A stretch of 64,000 nucleotides of DNA from Acanthacorydalis orientalis (taxonomy: Eukaryota > Arthropoda > Insecta > Megaloptera > Corydalidae): positions 7,385,001 to 7,449,000 of the forward strand of contig CM068317.1 of NCBI GenBank assembly GCA_034766995.1, read 5' to 3'. Both the position numbers and the translations under genes were made by a program. Shown piece after piece: positions 59,380 to 64,000 of the stretch (position 1 is the stretch's first letter; each line of letters opens with the position of its first letter). Under the pieces are notes generated by a model. The model saw nothing but the letters and a program-made list of their open reading frames with translations, had not been told where the DNA came from and ran no database searches.

Positions 59380-59795
59380 TAACGAGCTTCCTGAAGTCGT
59401 AAAATATAATTCATCATCCACTTATTCCATTTTCAACGTATGACTAATTAAACACCTAAATCTCGGTCGACATATTGTTTTCATCATGCGAATGCGGTCA
59501 ACTAAACTGCCAGCAAATGTGTCATTTTGCTTGAACGCGTATAAGTTGTTTTTTATTGCATATAGAGAATTTACTGCCACACTTCCACGATGACCCTTAG
59601 CCTCAATAAGTACTCAAGATTTTACTGCTTCTGCTTGTCCTGTTGACGATGTTTGACCCTCCGCCGTTTATGTTTCGTTTAAAGGTCAAAAAGCTTTTCT
59701 CCATCTGTATTGTTTTCTGTATTTTGTTGTCGTGAGATCACGTTTACTTTAATTCGTTTTATCTAATTAAATTCTTAACCGCGCGATACCGGCGC
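59380..59795. other. GC/CpG-richer island, function unknown
   Basis: Contains CTCGGTCGACATATTG, GCGAATGCGGTC, TTGAACGCGTATAAG, CCGCCGTTTATG and ACCGCGCGATACCGGCGC. No open frame or transposon motif. It directly precedes duplicate copy 2 (59829). Confidence 0.4.
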
Positions 59796-59828
59796 TTTTG
59801 TTTAAAAATAAAAAGATTAACAAAGGAT

Positions 59829-60000
59829 TTCCATTCAAAAGGAACCGTTTTTGTTTTTTCTGTTGTAAGTGCTTTGAGTTAATTACTTTGTTAATTGGAA
59901 AAACATTTATGCAACAGATATTTGCAATCTTTTATCGTTTTTTTTTGCTCTTACTTTTTTTTACATTAAACAGATCAGTTTTGTTTACTGGATGTTTTCA
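59829..60000 (+). repeat. Dispersed ~170 bp duplicate, copy 2
   Basis: Partner of 55362-55525 in the same orientation, about 4.4 kb downstream. A 76-codon open frame covers it but is not conserved in the partner, so I do not call it coding. Confidence 0.8.
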
Positions 60001-60177
60001 AAACAATATCTTAATTAAATATAATTAAGTGATGCTCTATGCTAGAATAAACGATATAAATAGACACGAAACAGAATACGTCCAATTTACATTAATTGAA
60101 TCCAACGCTTGGAAATACTGTGATGGAAATGGGATTTTTTCATTTTTATTCATTCTTCCATTTATATCCTTCCTCCT

Positions 60178-60178
<1 letters not shown>

Positions 60179-60240
<62 letters not shown>

Positions 60241-60243
60241 TAT
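60179..60243. repeat. (TA)n microsatellite
   Basis: TA array with one GTA interruption. Confidence 0.95.
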
Positions 60244-60249
60244 GATGTT

Positions 60250-61929
60250 ACAGAGATAAATTAAATAACTTCTTTTAGTTTCCATAAGACAGTAAAATTA
60301 AATCTTTTCTTAAAGAATAGTCTGAAATTAAGTACAGATTGATCTTGATAAGTTAGAAGCTTGAAAAGGTTTATCTAGAAAGTAAGAAATATATACATAT
60401 GTTTTAATATTTAGTTTTTGTAAATATACAGTAAATAAATATTTTTGAGTTTTTTTTAAAACAAATATATTAGTATTTGAATTTAATTTATTTTTTTATT
60501 ATATTGGGCTTTAATTTTATATAGTAAAAATCATTATAAAAACAAAGAGAAATGGATTTAATTTTTCATGAAATATTATATAAAAATTACTTTGGCTCTA
60601 AATCTATAGTATCCAGTTTTGTATTATTTTTAAAAATCTACTTATGCTGACAAAAGTAGTCTATTTAATTTTTTTGCTTCATATATGACACACTTTTTTA
60701 ACAAAATTTTATGCTTTTACTCTCTGATGGTTCATAAGTAGCAAAAAGCGCTAAAAATATGCATTAATATTTAATTTTTCAAATATGCAAACATGAATTC
60801 ATGTGTCTAGTTGAATCATTTGGTTAATAAGGATTAAATTAAGCAATGTATGTTAAAAATTGAACTTTCAAGTTTAATCGGTTAATTCGTTTGTATGTTG
60901 AATAAAAACAAAAAAATTATTTTATATTTTATATTCATTAAGTCTTCATAAAGTCTGTTGAAATTTATATTTCTATTTTTAACTTTCATTTTTTTCATAA
61001 AATATTTCTATAATTATTTGAGTTGATTTATGTTCAATATCTCTATTAAATATATTTTTTGTGATAAAATGTTTTAAATAAATATTTATTTTTTATAAAT
61101 TATAAAAATATAGCTCTTGTACTTTTTGTTAAATATATCAGTTTATTTTTTATTTGTTCTGTTTCTATTATCGTGGAAATCACGTCTGAGTTAGTTTATT
61201 CTTCGAGTTGTTTCGACAATGTTTAGTACTGGTAAATTTTGAAATTTTCGAAATTGAAAATTAGAGTTTAAAGAGTTCAAAAACGAATATTTTTCTAAAA
61301 CACAAATTCTTAGATGGCTTCAAAATTTGTATAGAAAAATGTACTTCAATTTGAAAAAAATATTTATGATCAAATAAATTTATATAAAAATTAATTTTTA
61401 GCAAAATAAAATATTTTAAAACTATAATAGATTTCAGTTTTAACAATTTTTATAAATATATTTATGTATTTAAATAAAAAAATGAGTTTTATCTCTTTTG
61501 TAGAAGGCTTGTAGGAATTTTGATTATTAATAACTTGTTACATTTCGAAAAAATTATATTTTATACATGATTTATTTTATTTTATTTTTTTTAATATATC
61601 TAATGTTTAAAAAAGTAAAAAAATTATATAACAGAATAATCATAGTAAAAGGAAATTTTCATGGCAAATATAAAAATGTTCCTGTAAGAATTTCTTTTCA
61701 GTGCGGTTTATTTATTAATGAAACTAAACTTTGATATTAATTAAAATCTTTCGTCTCATACTAAGTACTTGAAAAGTTATTTACAACGTTTAAATTGATA
61801 CTCGTAGATATATTGATAAAACATTTTGAAACAAACTTCAGTGCGTTATTGTTTAATAAAAATACTTTTGGAAAATTTAAAAGTTATAAAGAAGAAACTT
61901 TCAAAACATATACTTTTTAAAATTATTAT

Positions 61930-61930
<1 letters not shown>
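60250..61930. other. AT-rich stretch, nothing recognised
   Basis: A short CpG patch (ATCACGTCTGAG, CTTCGAGTTGTTTCGAC) near 61180-61220 only. Confidence 0.45.

Positions 61931-61932
<2 letters not shown>

Positions 61933-62013
<81 letters not shown>
61933..62013. repeat. (TA)n microsatellite
   Basis: About 80 bp of pure TA. Confidence 0.95.
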
Positions 62014-62018
<5 letters not shown>

Positions 62019-62019
62019 T

Positions 62020-63135
62020 ATTAGATTTATATTTTTATAAAAGATAAAATATAAATAAAAGTATAGAAGTATAAAAAGTAAAAGAGTATAAAACATTGTT
62101 GATATAAAAATAAAATACAGTCCAACTCGGTTTCGATTCAATAAGTTCACAATAAGAGTGAGAAAATGTTTGGAAGGATTTTGATTTATATATATTTCCA
62201 TACAAGAACTAATATTTATAACGAGCTCTTGTCATGATTATAACTAACTAATTTGATCCTTTCTATAAGCTTAACAATAAAAGAACTTGTCGGCAATTAA
62301 AGACAAACGAATTATAAGATGTTATTTCTTTATCTGATGGGTAGTAAATATCAGTTGTTTACAATCTATTTAAATAACTATTATACTCATATCCAAATAC
62401 AAAATTTACCTAAAGTAAAGTTTGTATTATTCTCACACAATGCAGGTTCAGTTTTACATCCAATAGGCATGGGTTTTACATCCAATATTTAGGATATTTT
62501 AACAATAGAATGTTTGTTGTTCTAAAACTAATAAATTATAAGAGAAGGACTCATGAAAAAATATTAATTTTAGATACTATAAATCTACTGAATGATAACT
62601 AGAATAAGTTTTTATCTCACTCTAGTTCTGTAACTTATGGAAATATTAAGTTTTATATTAAAAAAATAATATCTAGTTTGAATTTACTCATGACTGATGT
62701 ATTATAACAGTTATAACAAGGAAATTCAATGGATAAAGTCAATTTTTACATGTTATTAATGGAATAATTCTTATAATCACAAAACGTTTGTTAGCAGAAA
62801 ATTATCATTAAATAAAAGTTAAATTTAAAAGAACCATTTCTTGAAACATTTTTAATAAATATTAAATAAAATAAGACAATCCTCATTTAAAGAAATGTGT
62901 TAAGTACTGCTTATTTTTTAAAAAATTACTGTCTATGTTCCACATAATAATTTTGCTATCATTCATTTTAGTTCAGTATCAAATTATACTTAAGGATTGA
63001 AATTTCGTTTATGAATAAGTATTTAATAATTAAAAACATTATTGAATTAATTGAATCGTTTATATGTTGACACTAGTCTTATACTGTTTATTTATAATTT
63101 GTTTCGTTCTTGTCTACCTTAAATTGTAGTTATAT
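62020..63135. other. AT-rich stretch, nothing recognised
   Basis: No feature seen. Confidence 0.45.
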
Positions 63136-63141
63136 TTCTTC

Positions 63142-63274
63142 TCCTTGAGACCATTATTCTTTTTTTTTCACTACCAGTTTCATCTTTCATCATCTTCAAA
63201 TGAATACTCCATTTGAAGATATCGAAAGACGAAACCGGTATTAGAAGAAAAAGAAATAATAGTGATTTCAAGGA
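63142..63274. repeat. Imperfect foldback, ~62-base arms
   Basis: Arm 63142-63202 and arm 63210-63274 are inverted copies with a few mismatches and a ~7-base loop. The reading shared by both arms is CATTTGAAGAT..., CGAAAGACGAAACCGGTATT (right arm) or TGAAACTGGTAG (left arm, inverted), then AAGAAATAATAGTG and TCAAGGA. So two copies of one ~62 bp sequence lie head to head. Open frames on both strands here (63119-63382 and 63213-63395) are by-products of the symmetry. Confidence 0.88.
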
Positions 63275-63479
63275 CAGGAAGCATACCTGTCTTGTTAAGA
63301 CCACATTGTCCCAATACAGGCCTGATCCACTGGCTACATTCACTTTTAGAAATAAATTTTTGTATTTAGCAACAAAGAACACTTTTTTTGAATAAAAATG
63401 TTCGATAACTAATTACTAATAACTATTAATTTTCGATTAATAACATATTTATACACATTTAAATACTTATACTATCATC

Positions 63480-63620
63480 CACAGAGTGTAGATTGTTCAA
63501 TATCTTAGTATTCTGAGGATAATAACATTGCCATCTTAATCTGTATAACTAACAAAGAAAAATATTCAATAATCATTAATTTTGTACATTTTTGATTAGA
63601 AAAACGTGTATAGTTTATGG
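63480..63620 (+). repeat. Old dispersed repeat, copy 8
   Basis: CAATATCTTAGTATTCTGAG, GATAATAACATTGCCATCTT, TATTCAATAATCATTAATTT and TTTTTGATTAG in the family order. Confidence 0.45.
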
Positions 63621-63624
63621 GACT

Positions 63625-64000
63625 CGTTTGTAAGTATAAACTACTTTTGTTACAAACTACTTCTACAAGGTACACAATTTATTTACTTGAGAAATCTTGT
63701 ATATACAACATAGAAAAGTATATCATAATAAAAACGACTTTTCTCTGTATTAAAAATGTGCAGAGAGTGCATTGAATAAGAATTCTGTGAACTAAAGGCC
63801 ACTCGTGTGTTGAATGAAAAGAAAACCAAACTGCATGTCGATAGAGTATGCTTTCCTGTATCTATTACATTTATTTGATATAGAAATGGATCTGAAGATT
63901 TTTATCGGTACGTGACATCATTAAAATATCCAGGTCAGTCATTTTATTGTTCAGATATAGGATTATTGAGTTAGAATGAAAAATATACGTCTGAGTTTCA
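63625..64000. other. AT-rich stretch, nothing recognised
   Basis: No feature seen up to the window edge. Confidence 0.4.

Noticed and set aside
63119..63395. Overlapping 87- and 60-codon frames on opposite strands
   Set aside because: They lie on the foldback at 63142-63274, whose symmetry makes both strands open. No domain seen.

Overview
This window looks like gene-poor nuclear DNA from an arthropod, most likely an insect. It is extremely AT-rich and packed with long (TA)n microsatellites. It carries many decayed mariner/Tc1/pogo DNA transposons of insect type, one solo LTR, and no open reading frame that reads as a host gene. I found no rRNA, tRNA, CRISPR array, operon or bacterial-style signal. 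The species cannot be fixed from the sequence. The AT content and mariner diversity would suit a bee, parasitoid wasp or similar insect, but that is inference. The window could be intergenic or lie inside a very long intron.

Layout. 1-6 kb: unremarkable AT-rich DNA, a trio of C-tracts near 1.2 kb, a ~440 bp tandem duplication (3.28-4.13 kb) and a GC-richer patch near 4.6 kb. 7.9-11.2 kb: two copies of a ~570 bp mariner derivative that keeps only the N-terminal helix-turn-helix coding part; the first is split by a solo LTR. 11.9-22.7 kb: almost free of (TA)n arrays. It holds a pair of perfect hairpins at 13.9 kb, a decayed full-length mariner (16.9-18.1 kb), a third HTH-only mariner (19.0-19.5 kb) and one copy of an unclassified GC-ended repeat (21.0-21.4 kb). 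23.5-24.7 kb: a nearly full-length DD34D mariner whose three catalytic Asp codons are all still present but which carries stops and frameshifts.

27.7-31.1 kb: two 3'-end mariner fragments of one family and a pogo/Tigger-like non-autonomous element inserted in a (TA)n array. 35.8-38.7 kb: an internally deleted IS630/Tc1-type element with intact terminal inverted repeats, a mariner remnant with an internal deletion, and the second GC-ended repeat. 40.6-46.4 kb: a fourth HTH-only mariner, a tandemly duplicated ~110 bp foldback MITE, the third GC-ended repeat and a second DD34D remnant. 48.6-54.3 kb: a second pogo-like element, the densest (TA)n cluster, a ~77 bp micro-mariner and a further mariner 3' end. 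55-64 kb: a dispersed duplicated ~170 bp segment, copies of an old dispersed repeat, and a foldback at 63.2 kb.

How it works together: nothing here forms a gene pathway. The common thread is TA-targeting transposons living in and beside (TA)n tracts, and derivative elements (HTH-only, micro, foldback) that must have depended on transposase supplied from elsewhere. I did not find a convincing new biological system. The most distinctive observations are the HTH-only mariner family, the 77 bp micro-element, the twin hairpins with identical loops, the three-copy GC-ended repeat and a candidate zero-length-exon (recursive) splice site at 50.4 kb.
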